Of a stretch of DNA of 64,000 nt, positions 1-9,910 are shown piece after piece. The stretch spans positions 1,099,285-1,163,284 of the forward strand of contig NZ_AORL01000021.1 of assembly GCF_000383095.1 (NCBI RefSeq). Reading direction: 5' to 3'. This stretch comes from Sphingomonas sp. PR090111-T3T-6A (GTDB taxonomy: Bacteria > Pseudomonadota > Alphaproteobacteria > Sphingomonadales > Sphingomonadaceae). The notes under the pieces were generated by a model. That model saw only the letters and a list, made by a program, of their open reading frames with translations. It ran no database searches and was not told the origin of the DNA. The translations under genes were made by a program, and so were the position numbers. Numbering within the stretch: position 1 is the first letter of the stretch; every line of letters starts with the position of its first letter.

Positions 1-117
1 CCCCGCTTCCACGGCCACTTCCGCGCCGAGCCCGATGAATTTTTTCACCGTCTCGGGCGTCACGGACACCCGCCGTTCCCCCGCCGCGCTCTCCCTGAGC
101 GCCCCGATCTTCGCCAT
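1..117 (-). CDS. pntA: NAD(P) transhydrogenase subunit alpha, N-terminal fragment
   Basis: Partial gene: the first 39 codons are present and the rest runs off the left edge. The translation starts MAKIGALRES, continues through GERRVSVTPETVKK and ends in GAEVAVEAG. This is the conserved start of the alpha subunit of proton-translocating NAD(P)+ transhydrogenase, which couples hydride transfer between NADH and NADP+ to proton movement at the inner membrane (family knowledge). The ATG lies 6 bases after the stop codon of the aa3-oxidase subunit IV peptide, so the two genes probably share a transcript. Alanine dehydrogenase has a related N-terminus, but the spacing and the GERRVSVTPE stretch fit the transhydrogenase better. 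Confidence 0.85.
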   Translation of the reverse strand, partial: MAKIGALRESAAGERRVSVTPETVKKFIGLGAEVAVEAG

Positions 118-123
118 CCGCCG

Positions 124-255
124 TCAGTTCGCGATGAGCAGGATGACGACAAACGCCGCAAGGAAACAGGCAGCAGCACCATATTTCAACAGCCTGACGA
201 AACTGCCATAGGTTTGCTGATGAGCATTCATCTCAACGTGGGAGCTTTCCGCCAT
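124..255 (-). CDS. aa3-type cytochrome c oxidase subunit IV peptide
   Basis: A 43-residue protein: a polar N-terminus (MAESSHVEMNAHQQTYGSF) followed by one hydrophobic helix ending in VVILLIAN. This is the layout of the short bacterial aa3-type cytochrome oxidase subunit IV family, a single-span peptide of the terminal oxidase. The frame is open for 19 more codons upstream, but the internal ATG at 255 is preceded by an AGGAA Shine-Dalgarno about 5 bases away and gives the usual family length. pntA follows 6 bases downstream, so the two form a small respiratory operon. It is divergent from the response regulator at 391. Confidence 0.75.
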   Translation of the reverse strand: MAESSHVEMNAHQQTYGSFVRLLKYGAAACFLAAFVVILLIAN

Positions 256-315
256 CGGTTCCTCGCTGGATTGCAGTGCGCAGATTTCTACCTGCCTGAC
301 TCCGGGCTGCAAGCC

Positions 316-336
316 TAATCATATGTAGGGTGATTA
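316..336. promoter_or_regulatory. TAATCA/TGATTA inverted repeat in divergent promoter region
   Basis: TAATCA and TGATTA are separated by 9 bases, midway between the divergent oxidase-peptide and response-regulator genes. It could be an operator for either gene. Only the symmetry is seen; the binding protein is unknown. Confidence 0.25.
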
Positions 337-390
337 AGCCTGTCTTTACCTGACGACGTTACCGACAAGACCAATTCCAGAGGAAACGGA

Positions 391-1824
391 ATGCCGCGCG
401 AGACGATCCGAAGCCTTTTGCTGATCGATGAGGATGCCGGCCAGCGGCGTCTCGTCTCCGCCATCGCCGCCCGCGCTGGCTGGCGGACCATCGTCGCGGA
501 CGTCGGCCCGGATTCGCTCTCCTCGCTCTCCACGCCGCAGGGCAGCACCATCGAGGCGATCCTGATCGACCAGCGGGACGACACGCCCACCATGGTCGCG
601 GAGCTGCGCGCGAAGCATCCCGACAAGGCCGTCCACGTCCTCACCGAAATGGCGGGTCTCGCCGTCGCGGTGGAGGCGATGCGGCAGGGCGCGACGGACT
701 ATCTGGTGAAGCCCATCGCGCCGGACCGCCTGCTCGCCGCCCTCGACGCCGCCGCCAACCGCCAGTCGATCGAGGGCGAGCTGCGCCCGATGGCGGAGAA
801 GCTGTGGCAACCGCTCGCCTTCGACGAGATCGTCGGCACCGGCACCGCCTTCCGCGCCGCCGTCGCCACCGCCGCCAAGGCCGCTCGCGCCCGCATCCCC
901 GTGCTGATCGAAGGCGAGCGCGGCACCGGCAAGGAGATGTTCGCCGAGGCGATCCACGCCGCCTCCCCGCGCGCCCAGCGCCCGCTGGTGGTGATCGATT
1001 GCGGCGCCATCCCCGCCAACGTCATCGATTCGGATCTGTTCGGCCATGAGCGCGGCGCCTTCGCCGGCGCCTTCGAGCGCAAGCCCGGCCGTTTCGTCGA
1101 AGCCGACGGCGGCACGCTGTTCCTCGACGATGTCTCCTCGCTCGCGCTCGACACGCAGGCGCGGCTCCTCGCGACGATCGAGACGGGGCGCATCTGGCCG
1201 CTGGGCAGCCGGGGCTATCGCGAGGTCGACATCCGCATCATCGCCGCCAGCCGCATGTCGCTGGCCGAGGAGGTCGCCGCCGGACGCTTCCGCGAGGATC
1301 TGCTCTATCGCCTCGCCGGCGTGCATGTGGCGGTCCCGCCGCTACGCGAGCGGATGGGCGACCTGCCGCTGCTCGTCCGCCACCTGCTCGACCGTATCGC
1401 CCACCAGCCGGGCCTGCGCGAGCTGGAGATCACCGACGACGCGCTGGCCCTGCTCGCCGGCTATGACTGGCCGGGCAATGTCCGCCAGCTCCAGAACGCG
1501 CTGTTCCGCGCCGCCGTGCTGTGCGACGCGCCGTCGCTGACGACCGCCGACTTCCCGCAGATCGCGCAGGAGAGCTTCTCCCGCCGCCGCCAGCCGCGCG
1601 GCAACGGGCTCGGCCATCGCGTGCCGGTGTCGCCCTCGGGCGGGGTGACACTCTACACGCCCGACGGCCATCTCCGCCCGCTCGACGAGATCGAGGCCGA
1701 CGTGATCCGCCATGCGATCAGCCATTATCGCGGCCGGATGAGCGAAGTGGCGCGCCGCCTCGGGATCGGGCGCTCGACGCTCTACCGCAAGCTCGGCGAA
1801 CTGGGGATCGATACGGCGGCCTGA
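391..1824 (+). CDS. NtrC-type response regulator with variant GAFTGA loop
   Basis: 477 residues in the standard NtrC order. A receiver domain (about 1-125) has the acidic LLLIDED start, an aspartate in the LIDQRDD strand and the YLVKP lysine. An AAA+ domain (about 145-375) has the Walker A GERGTGKE near 175-182, and a Fis-type helix-turn-helix lies at about 451-472 (VARRLGIGRSTLYRKL). Two key motifs are altered. The sigma-54 contact loop near 222-227 reads GAFAGA instead of GAFTGA, and the Walker B reads FLDD rather than FLDE. It may therefore activate RNA polymerase differently or act as a sigma-54-independent regulator (inference). AGAGGAA sits 6 bases before the ATG. No histidine kinase is adjacent. 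Confidence 0.88.
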   Translation: MPRETIRSLLLIDEDAGQRRLVSAIAARAGWRTIVADVGPDSLSSLSTPQGSTIEAILIDQRDDTPTMVAELRAKHPDKAVHVLTEMAGLAVAVEAMRQGATDYLVKPIAPDRLLAALDAAANRQSIEGELRPMAEKLWQPLAFDEIVGTGTAFRAAVATAAKAARARIPVLIEGERGTGKEMFAEAIHAASPRAQRPLVVIDCGAIPANVIDSDLFGHERGAFAGAFERKPGRFVEADGGTLFLDDVSSLALDTQARLLATIETGRIWPLGSRGYREVDIRIIAASRMSLAEEVAAGRFREDLLYRLAGVHVAVPPLRERMGDLPLLVRHLLDRIAHQPGLRELEITDDALALLAGYDWPGNVRQLQNALFRAAVLCDAPSLTTADFPQIAQESFSRRRQPRGNGLGHRVPVSPSGGVTLYTPDGHLRPLDEIEADVIRHAISHYRGRMSEVARRLGIGRSTLYRKLGELGIDTAA

Positions 1825-1853
1825 GGCCCTCGCTTCAGCCCCGCCTCCTCCAA

Positions 1854-1941
1854 CGTCATCCCGGACTTGATCCGGGATCCCGCTTCTTTCTTCTTCAGCG
1901 CCGAGAAGGCAGCTAGACCCTGGATCAAGTCCGGGGTGACG
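1854..1941. repeat. Dispersed inverted-repeat element, copy 1
   Basis: The outer arms are CGTCATCCCGGACTTGATCC on the left and its near-complement ending in GTCCGGGGTGACG on the right. About 35 bases of GAAGAA/TTCTTC-rich DNA lie between them. The same element recurs at 4462-4551 and 10889-10980. This copy lies between the convergent 3' ends of the response regulator and folP, where it could also end transcription from both sides. Confidence 0.8.
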
Positions 1942-1948
1942 AAGAAGC

Positions 1949-4248
<2,300 letters not shown>

Positions 4249-4254
4249 CTAAGT

Positions 4255-4406
4255 GATTCCCCGCGACTCGACCGTCAAGCATAAAAACCCCCGGAATCCC
4301 GCGAGTCGCGGCGGTACAGAGAGAGAACCGATTCCCTCCGACACCAGATATGGGAGTCAGGGCGACTCGCCTGACTCAACCCCTAGTGGTGTGACTCAAA
4401 CGACTC
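4255..4406. promoter_or_regulatory. Cluster of ten GANTC methylation sites upstream of ccrM
   Basis: GANTC occurs with its first base at 4255, 4265, 4294, 4303, 4330, 4354, 4364, 4373, 4393 and 4402. That is ten sites in 152 bases, where chance would give about 0.6. Successive starts are 10, 29, 9, 27, 24, 10, 9, 20 and 9 bases apart, so several pairs lie one helical turn apart. The block is non-coding and directly upstream of the gene for the enzyme that methylates this motif. A methylation-sensing control region is the natural reading; the sequence itself shows only the sites and their spacing. Confidence 0.85.
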
Positions 4407-4461
4407 AGTTCACACTTAGGGTAAATTTCGCACGTTTCGGACGACTGCTCCTCCCCTGCCT

Positions 4462-4551
4462 CGTCACCCCGGACTTGATCCGGGGTCCAGCTCCCTTCTT
4501 CCAGCGATGAACAGGGAAGAAGCGGGATCCCGGATCAAGTCCGGGATGACG
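4462..4551. repeat. Dispersed inverted-repeat element, copy 2
   Basis: Same design as copies 1 and 3: CGTCACCCCGGACTTGATCC at the left end and the inverse ending GTCCGGGATGACG at the right, with a GAAGAAG-type interior. It ends 5 bases before the stop codon of rnhB, on its 3' side, and so separates rnhB from the ccrM control region. Confidence 0.8.
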
Positions 4552-4556
4552 GCAGG

Positions 4557-5159
4557 TCAGAGCGCCAGCACCAACTGCGCGACCGGCGCGAAGCTGCGGC
4601 GATGGAGCGGCGTCGGGCCGAGTTCGATGAGCGCCGCGCGGTGCTCGGCGGTGCCGTAGCCCTTGTTCTGCCGCCAGCCATAGCCGGGATATTGCCCGTC
4701 ATAATCCAGCATCATCCGGTCGCGCGTCACCTTGGCGATGATCGAGGCCGCCGCGATCGAGCGGCTGAGCGCGTCGCCCGAGACGATGGCCGTCGCGGGG
4801 TGCCGCCACTTGGGCAGCGCATTCCCGTCGACCAGCACCATCCCCGGATCGACGCCCAGCGCATCCACCGCGCGGTTCATGGCGAGCATGGTGGCGTGAT
4901 AGATGTTGAGCCGGTCGATCTCTTCCACGTCGACGATGCCGACGCCCCAGCCCGTCGAGGAACGCACGATGCGGTCGTAGAGCCCTTCGCGGGCGGCTTC
5001 GCTGAGCTTCTTGGAGTCATCGATGCCGCGCGGCACGCGCCGCCGGTCGAGGATGACGGCCGCCGCGACCACAGGGCCGGCGAGCGGCCCGCGCCCCGCC
5101 TCGTCGACGCCGGCGCAGGGTTCGGGATGGTCTCGCTCGTAACGGAAGCTGGGAGGCAT
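4557..5159 (-). CDS. rnhB: Ribonuclease HII
   Basis: 200 residues, the usual length. The N-terminal AGVDEAGRGPLAGPV motif supplies the acidic pair D19/E20. A further acidic strand (VLVDGNALPK) and SIIAKVTRDR complete the RNase HII pattern. The enzyme nicks RNA-DNA hybrids at embedded ribonucleotides (family knowledge). GAGGGG lies a few bases before the ATG. It is transcribed toward ccrM, but repeat copy 2 and the GANTC cluster separate the two, so they are probably not one operon. Confidence 0.95.
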   Translation of the reverse strand: MPPSFRYERDHPEPCAGVDEAGRGPLAGPVVAAAVILDRRRVPRGIDDSKKLSEAAREGLYDRIVRSSTGWGVGIVDVEEIDRLNIYHATMLAMNRAVDALGVDPGMVLVDGNALPKWRHPATAIVSGDALSRSIAAASIIAKVTRDRMMLDYDGQYPGYGWRQNKGYGTAEHRAALIELGPTPLHRRSFAPVAQLVLAL

Positions 5160-5270
5160 GACGCCCCTCTACGGCGATCGGGCCCGCCAAGGAACCGTCA
5201 ATGCGCCAAACCGCCGTCAAGCATATGCTCATCTTTGCAGCGCATGATGGCGCCACAGGGGGATGATGCC

Positions 5271-5378
5271 ATGAGTCTCTGGAAGGGGGCGCGACCGGCG
5301 CCGATTTCGCCGAAGCTGGTGCTGATCGTGATCGGCGGCAGCTTCTGTCTCGGCTTCGTGGCGCTGGCCGGCCACTGA
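5271..5378 (+). CDS. Small single-span membrane protein (35 residues), unknown
   Basis: Short reading frame beginning MSLWKGARPAPISPK. It is followed by one hydrophobic stretch (LVLIVIGGSFCLGFVALA) and ends in GH. A G-rich run (CAGGGGG) lies about 8 bases before this ATG; two further in-frame ATGs upstream could add up to 9 residues. The frame fits between the divergent start of rnhB and the end of msrA and does not overlap another gene. The positive N-terminus with one helix is typical of small inner-membrane peptides, but I do not recognise a family. Confidence 0.5.
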   Translation: MSLWKGARPAPISPKLVLIVIGGSFCLGFVALAGH

Positions 5379-5420
5379 AGACGAAGCGGGCGGAGGCCGG
5401 CAAGCCCCCGCCCCGGCCGA

Positions 5421-5963
5421 TCAGGCCGTCTGGCGCTTCAGCCGCGCCGCATAGCTCTTGCGGAACTTCTGGAGCTTGGGCGCGACGACCGCCATGCAAT
5501 AGGCGTTCTCCGAGCCCTGCCGCTCGAAATATTCCTGGTGATAGTCTTCGGCGACATACCAGGGCGCGAGCGGCTCGATCGTGGTGACGACCGGCTCATC
5601 ATGCTCCTCCTGCGCACGCGCGATCGCGGCGCGGGCGGAAGCCTCCTGCCCGGGCGAATGCGGGAAGATCGCCGAGCGATACTGCGTGCCGACATCGTTG
5701 CCCTGACGGTTGAGCTGTGTCGGGTTGTGGATGTGGAAGAAGATGTCGAGCAGGTCGTCATAGCTGATGACGTCCGGGTCGAAGGTGATGCGCACCGCCT
5801 CGGCATGGCCGGTGTCGCCCTCGCACACCCGCTTGTAGCTCGGGCTCTCGACTGTGCCGCCGGTGTAGCCACTCTCCACGGACTCGATGCCGAGCACGTC
5901 GTCGAACACCGCCTCGACGCACCAGAAGCAGCCCCCTGCCAGCGTCGCGATCTCCTGCGCCAT
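5421..5963 (-). CDS. msrA: Peptide methionine-S-sulfoxide reductase A
   Basis: 180 residues. The catalytic GGCFWC motif is at residues 10-15, so the nucleophile is C12. The motifs SGYTGG, GDTGHAEAV and the later HNPTQLNRQGNDVGTQYRS are all classic MsrA. The enzyme repairs the S-epimer of oxidised methionine, using thioredoxin as the usual reductant (family knowledge). There is no MsrB domain fused or adjacent. GGAG lies about 8 bases before the ATG. It is transcribed divergently from the nucleotide-sugar dehydrogenase. Confidence 0.95.
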   Translation of the reverse strand: MAQEIATLAGGCFWCVEAVFDDVLGIESVESGYTGGTVESPSYKRVCEGDTGHAEAVRITFDPDVISYDDLLDIFFHIHNPTQLNRQGNDVGTQYRSAIFPHSPGQEASARAAIARAQEEHDEPVVTTIEPLAPWYVAEDYHQEYFERQGSENAYCMAVVAPKLQKFRKSYAARLKRQTA

Positions 5964-6052
5964 TTCCTCACTCCGAAGCTAGAGAATATCTTGGCGCAGA
6001 GGGTGGTGCTCCGGAACGGGATTTTCAACAGTCCAACCCGACGAAAGGCGCC

Positions 6053-6081
6053 TTGACGAAGCCTTTACGCCAACGCGTTAT
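6053..6081 (+). promoter_or_regulatory. Candidate promoter for the nucleotide-sugar dehydrogenase
   Basis: TTGACG (6053-6058), a 17-base spacer and CGTTAT (6076-6081) lie just before the ATG at 6091. Transcription would then begin within a few bases of the start codon. No Shine-Dalgarno is visible, so the message may be leaderless. Confidence 0.4.
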
Positions 6082-6090
6082 GCCGCCCGC

Positions 6091-7413
6091 ATGGACGTAC
6101 GCTTCGCAGACCCGACCTCCGCCCCCGACGCCCCCGTTCCGGGTGCGGCCGATGCCCAGTCGATCGTCGTGGTCGGGCTGGGCTATGTCGGCCTGCCGCT
6201 GGCGGTTGCGCTGGCCCGCAGCTTCCCGACGGCGGGCCTCGACATCAGCACCGAGCGTGTCGCGGAACTCGCCCGCGGAGAGGATCGCACCGGCGAGATC
6301 GACGCGGAGGCGCTCGCCGCCTCCACGCTCCAATATCATTCGGACGCGGCGGGATGCGCCCCGGCGGACGTCTACATCGTCACCGTCCCCACCCCTGTCG
6401 ACGACCGCAACCGGCCGGATCTGCGCGCGCTGATCTCGGCAAGCGAGATGGTCGGGCGGATGCTGGACGGCCGCCGCAAGCCGCTCGTGATCTTCGAGAG
6501 CACGGTCTATCCGGGCGTCACCGAGGAGCTGTGCGTGCCCGCGATGGAGCGCGTCTCGGGGCTCAGGTGGAAGGATGATTTCGTCGTCGGCTATTCGCCG
6601 GAGCGCATCAATCCGGGCGACCGCGAGCACACCGTCGACCGCATCGTGAAGGTCGTCTCCGGCGACAGCCCCGAGACGACCGAGCGCGTCGCCGCCATCT
6701 ACGAGCGCGTGACGACGGGCGGCACCTTCCGCGCCGCCTCGATCAAGGCGGCCGAGGGCGCCAAGGCGATCGAGAATGCCCAGCGCGACATCAACATCGC
6801 CTTCATGAACGAGGTGACGCGCATCTTCGCCCGGCTCGACGTGTCGATCTGGGATGTGATCGATGCCGCGAAGACCAAGTGGAACTTCCTGCCCTTCACC
6901 CCCGGTCTCGTCGGCGGGCACTGCATCGGCGTGGACCCCTATTATCTCTCGCACCGCGCGATCGAGCTGGGGCATCTGCCCGAGGTCATCCCCGCCGCGC
7001 GCCGGGTGAACGACGATATGGGCCGCTGGATCGCGGACACGCTGCACCTGAAGATGGGCCGCATCGCGCTGCGCATCCTGATCCTCGGCGTGACGTTCAA
7101 GGAGGATGTGCCGGACCTGCGCAACTCCAAGGTCGGCGATATCGTGAAGCGCTTCTGGTATCACGGCCACTCCGTGACGGTGCACGATCCGCTCGCGGAT
7201 GCCGCCGAGGCCGAGAAGGATTATGGCGTGCGCCTCGATCCGGACGCTCTCGACCGGCGCTATGATCTCGTCGTGTCGGCGGTGTCGCACCGTTTCTATC
7301 GCAACATGAGCGATGCGGCATTGGCCGGGCTCGTCGAGGAGGACGGCCTGTTCGCGGACGTGAAGGGCGTGTTCCGCGGCCGCGACTTCGGCCGGAAGGT
7401 CTGGACGCTCTAG
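6091..7413 (+). CDS. UDP-N-acetylhexosamine 6-dehydrogenase (TviB/WbpA type)
   Basis: 440 residues. The Rossmann motif VVVGLGYVGLP is at about 26-36, followed by a STVYPG loop, KAAEGAKAIENAQRDINIAF and the catalytic GGHCIGVDPYY with C278. This matches the UDP-GlcNAc/GalNAc dehydrogenases of the Vi-antigen and B-band O-antigen pathways. They oxidise C6 twice, with NAD+, to give a uronic acid (family knowledge). Plain UDP-glucose dehydrogenase is less likely because of the ENxQRDxNIAxxNE stretch. The gene stands alone, with a terminator hairpin just after it. It could feed the capsule locus 10 kb away (inference). Confidence 0.88.
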   Translation: MDVRFADPTSAPDAPVPGAADAQSIVVVGLGYVGLPLAVALARSFPTAGLDISTERVAELARGEDRTGEIDAEALAASTLQYHSDAAGCAPADVYIVTVPTPVDDRNRPDLRALISASEMVGRMLDGRRKPLVIFESTVYPGVTEELCVPAMERVSGLRWKDDFVVGYSPERINPGDREHTVDRIVKVVSGDSPETTERVAAIYERVTTGGTFRAASIKAAEGAKAIENAQRDINIAFMNEVTRIFARLDVSIWDVIDAAKTKWNFLPFTPGLVGGHCIGVDPYYLSHRAIELGHLPEVIPAARRVNDDMGRWIADTLHLKMGRIALRILILGVTFKEDVPDLRNSKVGDIVKRFWYHGHSVTVHDPLADAAEAEKDYGVRLDPDALDRRYDLVVSAVSHRFYRNMSDAALAGLVEEDGLFADVKGVFRGRDFGRKVWTL

Positions 7414-7440
7414 CTCCTGTTCGAACGCGTTTTCCGAGCC

Positions 7441-7460
7441 GCGCGGCGATTCCGCCGCGC
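7441..7460. terminator. Bidirectional terminator hairpin
   Basis: A perfect 8-base stem GCGCGGCG/CGCCGCGC with an ATTC loop, centred between the convergent stop codons of the nucleotide-sugar dehydrogenase and thiD. There is no long T-tract. Confidence 0.6.
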
Positions 7461-7471
7461 TTGAAATCGCT

Positions 7472-8233
7472 TTAGCCGACGATGCCGGGGCCAAGCGGGC
7501 CGCTGCCCTGCCCCAACCCCGGCGCAGCCTCGATCGCCGTGCGGACATAGCGCCGCGCCGCCGCCACCGCCTTGGCGAGATCGTCGCCCCGCGCCAGCCC
7601 GGACGCGATCGCGCTTGCCATCGTGCAGCCCGTGCCATGCGTGTGGCGGGTCACGATCCGCTGGTTGCCCCACTCGGTCCGCTCGCCGCCGGGCAGGATC
7701 AACGTGTCGATCAGCAGCTCGCCGTCGCCATGGCCGCCCTTGGCGAGCACCGCCGTGCCCGTCCGCCGGACCAGCGCATCAGCCCCCTCGGGCGACAGGA
7801 CGGCCAGCTCGGGGATATTCGGCGTCACCAAGGCCGCGAGGCGCATCAGCCGCTCGAACGCAGCGATCGTGGCATCGTCCGCCAGCATCGCCCCGCTGGT
7901 CGCCACCATGACTGGATCGAACACCAGCGGCACGCGCGCGTCGGCCTGCTCCAGCCTGTCGGCCACCGCCTCCGCGATGGCGGACGAGCCGATCATCCCG
8001 ATCTTGATCGCATCCGCGCCGATGTCGGAGAGCACGGCATCGATCTGCGCCACCACCATCGCCGGATCGAGCAGCGCCACGCCGCTCACGCCGCGCGTGT
8101 TCTGCGCGGTGATCGCGGTGATCGCCGTCATCGCGTGGCAGCCGAAGGCGGTCACCGTCTTGATGTCGGCCTGGATGCCCGCCCCGCCGCCGGAATCCGA
8201 GCCGGCGATGATCAGCACGCGCGGGATGGTCAT
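7472..8233 (-). CDS. thiD: Hydroxymethylpyrimidine/phosphomethylpyrimidine kinase
   Basis: 253 residues. The ribokinase-fold start [21 protein letters not shown] (near 7-27) and the C-terminal [12 protein letters not shown] anion-hole motif identify ThiD. It phosphorylates HMP and then HMP-P in thiamine biosynthesis (family knowledge). The ATG overlaps the stop of the DUF1272 gene by 4 bases, so it is the last gene of the coupled set glmM-DUF1272-thiD. No TPP riboswitch is seen upstream of the set, and no other thiamine gene is in the window. Confidence 0.93.
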   Translation of the reverse strand: MTIPRVLIIAGSDSGGGAGIQADIKTVTAFGCHAMTAITAITAQNTRGVSGVALLDPAMVVAQIDAVLSDIGADAIKIGMIGSSAIAEAVADRLEQADARVPLVFDPVMVATSGAMLADDATIAAFERLMRLAALVTPNIPELAVLSPEGADALVRRTGTAVLAKGGHGDGELLIDTLILPGGERTEWGNQRIVTRHTHGTGCTMASAIASGLARGDDLAKAVAAARRYVRTAIEAAPGLGQGSGPLGPGIVG

Positions 8234-8451
8234 GCCGGGCGCCCCGTCGCCGCCGGATAGCGCGACAGCAATTCACCCACGCGCGGCGGACGCGGGCGGA
8301 GCTCGCCCTTGCAGTTGGGGCACGTGCCGTCGAGCGGCCCCACCACGCAGTCCGAACAGAAGGTGCATTCCATCGAGCAGATGAAGGCCCCGTCGCGCTC
8401 CGCCGGCAGGATGCGCCCGCACGCCTCGCACAGGGGCCTCATCTCCAGCAT
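8230..8451 (-). CDS. DUF1272 cysteine-rich small protein
   Basis: 73 residues with eight cysteines arranged as CxxC, CxxxC, CxxC and CxxC (C8, C11, C25, C29, C32, C35, C44, C47). It begins [12 protein letters not shown], ends in a proline/arginine-rich tail and matches the DUF1272 family. The pattern suggests binding of one or two zinc ions; the function is unknown. The start codon shares a base with the glmM stop (TGATG), and its own stop overlaps the thiD start. A second ATG three codons in is an alternative start. The position, coupled on both sides, suggests conserved co-expression rather than a pathway role. Confidence 0.8.
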   Translation of the reverse strand: MLEMRPLCEACGRILPAERDGAFICSMECTFCSDCVVGPLDGTCPNCKGELRPRPPRVGELLSRYPAATGRPA

Positions 8452-9788
8452 CAGGCGGCGCGCCGCACCGCTTCGCAGACGGCCTCCACCACCTGCTGCA
8501 CGAGTGCCGGGTCCTCGCCCTCGGCCATCACGCGGATCAGCGGCTCGGTGCCCGACTTGCGGATGAGCAGGCGGCCCGTGCCGGCGAGCTTCTCCTCCGC
8601 TTCGGCGATGGCCGCCTTCACCGTGTCGGCCTCCAGCGGCGCACCATTCTTGAAGCGGACGTTCTGGAGCTTCTGCGGCAGCGGCTCGAAGCAGCGGAGA
8701 AGCTGCGAGGCCGGCTTGCCGCTCTCGACCAGCTCGGCCAGTACCTGAAGCGCCGCCAGCAGGCCGTCGCCGGTGGTGGCATAGTCCGACAGGATGAGAT
8801 GCCCCGATTGCTCGCCGCCGACATTGAAGCCGTCGCGGCGCATCGCCTCCAGCACATAGCGGTCGCCGACCGCGGTGCGGTGCAGCGTCAACCCGTTCGC
8901 CTCCAGATAGCGCTCGAGGCCAAGGTTGGACATCACCGTCGCCACGATGCCGCCGCCCTTGAGCAGGCCGCGCCGCTGGAAGCCGGTGGCGATCACCGCC
9001 ATGATCTGGTCGCCGTCGACGATCTGGCCGCGCTCGTCGACGATGATGAGGCGATCCGCATCGCCGTCCAGCGCGATGCCGATATCGGCGCGCGTCTCCA
9101 GCACCTTGCGCTGCAAGGCCTCGGGCGCGGTCGACCCGACCTTGTCGTTGACGTTGGTGCCGTCCGGCTTGACGCCGATCGCGATCACGTCGGCGCCCAG
9201 CTCCCACAGCGCCGAGGGCGCGACGTTGTAGGCCGCGCCATGCGCGCAATCGATCACGATGCGCAGGCCGTCGAGACGCAGATCCTCGGGGAAAGTCGCC
9301 TTCACGCCATGGATATAGCGGCCGCGCGCGTCCTCGATGCGCTGGGCGCGGCCGATGGCTTCGGGCTTTGCAAGCGTCGGCGGACGGTCGAGCATCGCCT
9401 CGATCGCCATCTCGTCCTCGTCGGAGAGCTTGAAGCCGTCCGGGCCGAACAGCTTGATGCCGTTATCCTGATAGGGATTGTGGCTGGCCGAGATCATCAC
9501 GCCGATGTCCGCGCGCATCGCCTTGGTGAGCAGCGCCACCGCCGGCGTCGGCATCGGGCCGACGAGGATCACGTCCATCCCCACCGAGGTGAAGCCCGCC
9601 ACCAGCGCGGATTCCATCATATAACCGGACAGACGCGTGTCCTTGCCGATCACCACGCGGTGGCGATAATCGCCGCGCAGGAAGTGCGCGCCGGCCGCCT
9701 GCCCCACGCGCATCGCCAGCTCCGCCGTCATCGGCGCCTCGTTGGTCCGCCCGCGAATGCCGTCCGTGCCGAAATATTTGCGCGCCAT
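8451..9788 (-). CDS. glmM: Phosphoglucosamine mutase
   Basis: 445 residues from the chosen start [13 protein letters not shown]. The catalytic phosphoserine motif SASHNP places the serine at 102; DGDADRL is the metal loop and [10 protein letters not shown] the C-terminal phosphate-binding site. It converts glucosamine-6-phosphate to glucosamine-1-phosphate for UDP-GlcNAc (family knowledge). The frame is open 23 codons further upstream, but the start at 9788 has a GGGAG Shine-Dalgarno and gives the standard family length and N-terminus. It is the first gene of the coupled set with the DUF1272 protein and thiD, divergent from the TsaC-type gene. Confidence 0.95.
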   Translation of the reverse strand: MARKYFGTDGIRGRTNEAPMTAELAMRVGQAAGAHFLRGDYRHRVVIGKDTRLSGYMMESALVAGFTSVGMDVILVGPMPTPAVALLTKAMRADIGVMISASHNPYQDNGIKLFGPDGFKLSDEDEMAIEAMLDRPPTLAKPEAIGRAQRIEDARGRYIHGVKATFPEDLRLDGLRIVIDCAHGAAYNVAPSALWELGADVIAIGVKPDGTNVNDKVGSTAPEALQRKVLETRADIGIALDGDADRLIIVDERGQIVDGDQIMAVIATGFQRRGLLKGGGIVATVMSNLGLERYLEANGLTLHRTAVGDRYVLEAMRRDGFNVGGEQSGHLILSDYATTGDGLLAALQVLAELVESGKPASQLLRCFEPLPQKLQNVRFKNGAPLEADTVKAAIAEAEEKLAGTGRLLIRKSGTEPLIRVMAEGEDPALVQQVVEAVCEAVRRAA

Positions 9789-9910
9789 GTGTGCTCCCTT
9801 CCTTGGCGGCCTCATACTCTGCTCGGGCGGCCGACCGCCAGCCCGAGCAGCGATCATTGCGACGCTTTCATGCTGTTGCCTCGCGGCCTCATGCGGTTTA
9901 GCGCCCGGTC

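Noticed and set aside
6025..7638. A 537-codon minus-strand frame over the nucleotide-sugar dehydrogenase
   Set aside because: It is antisense to a gene with a full set of family motifs and extends into thiD in another frame.
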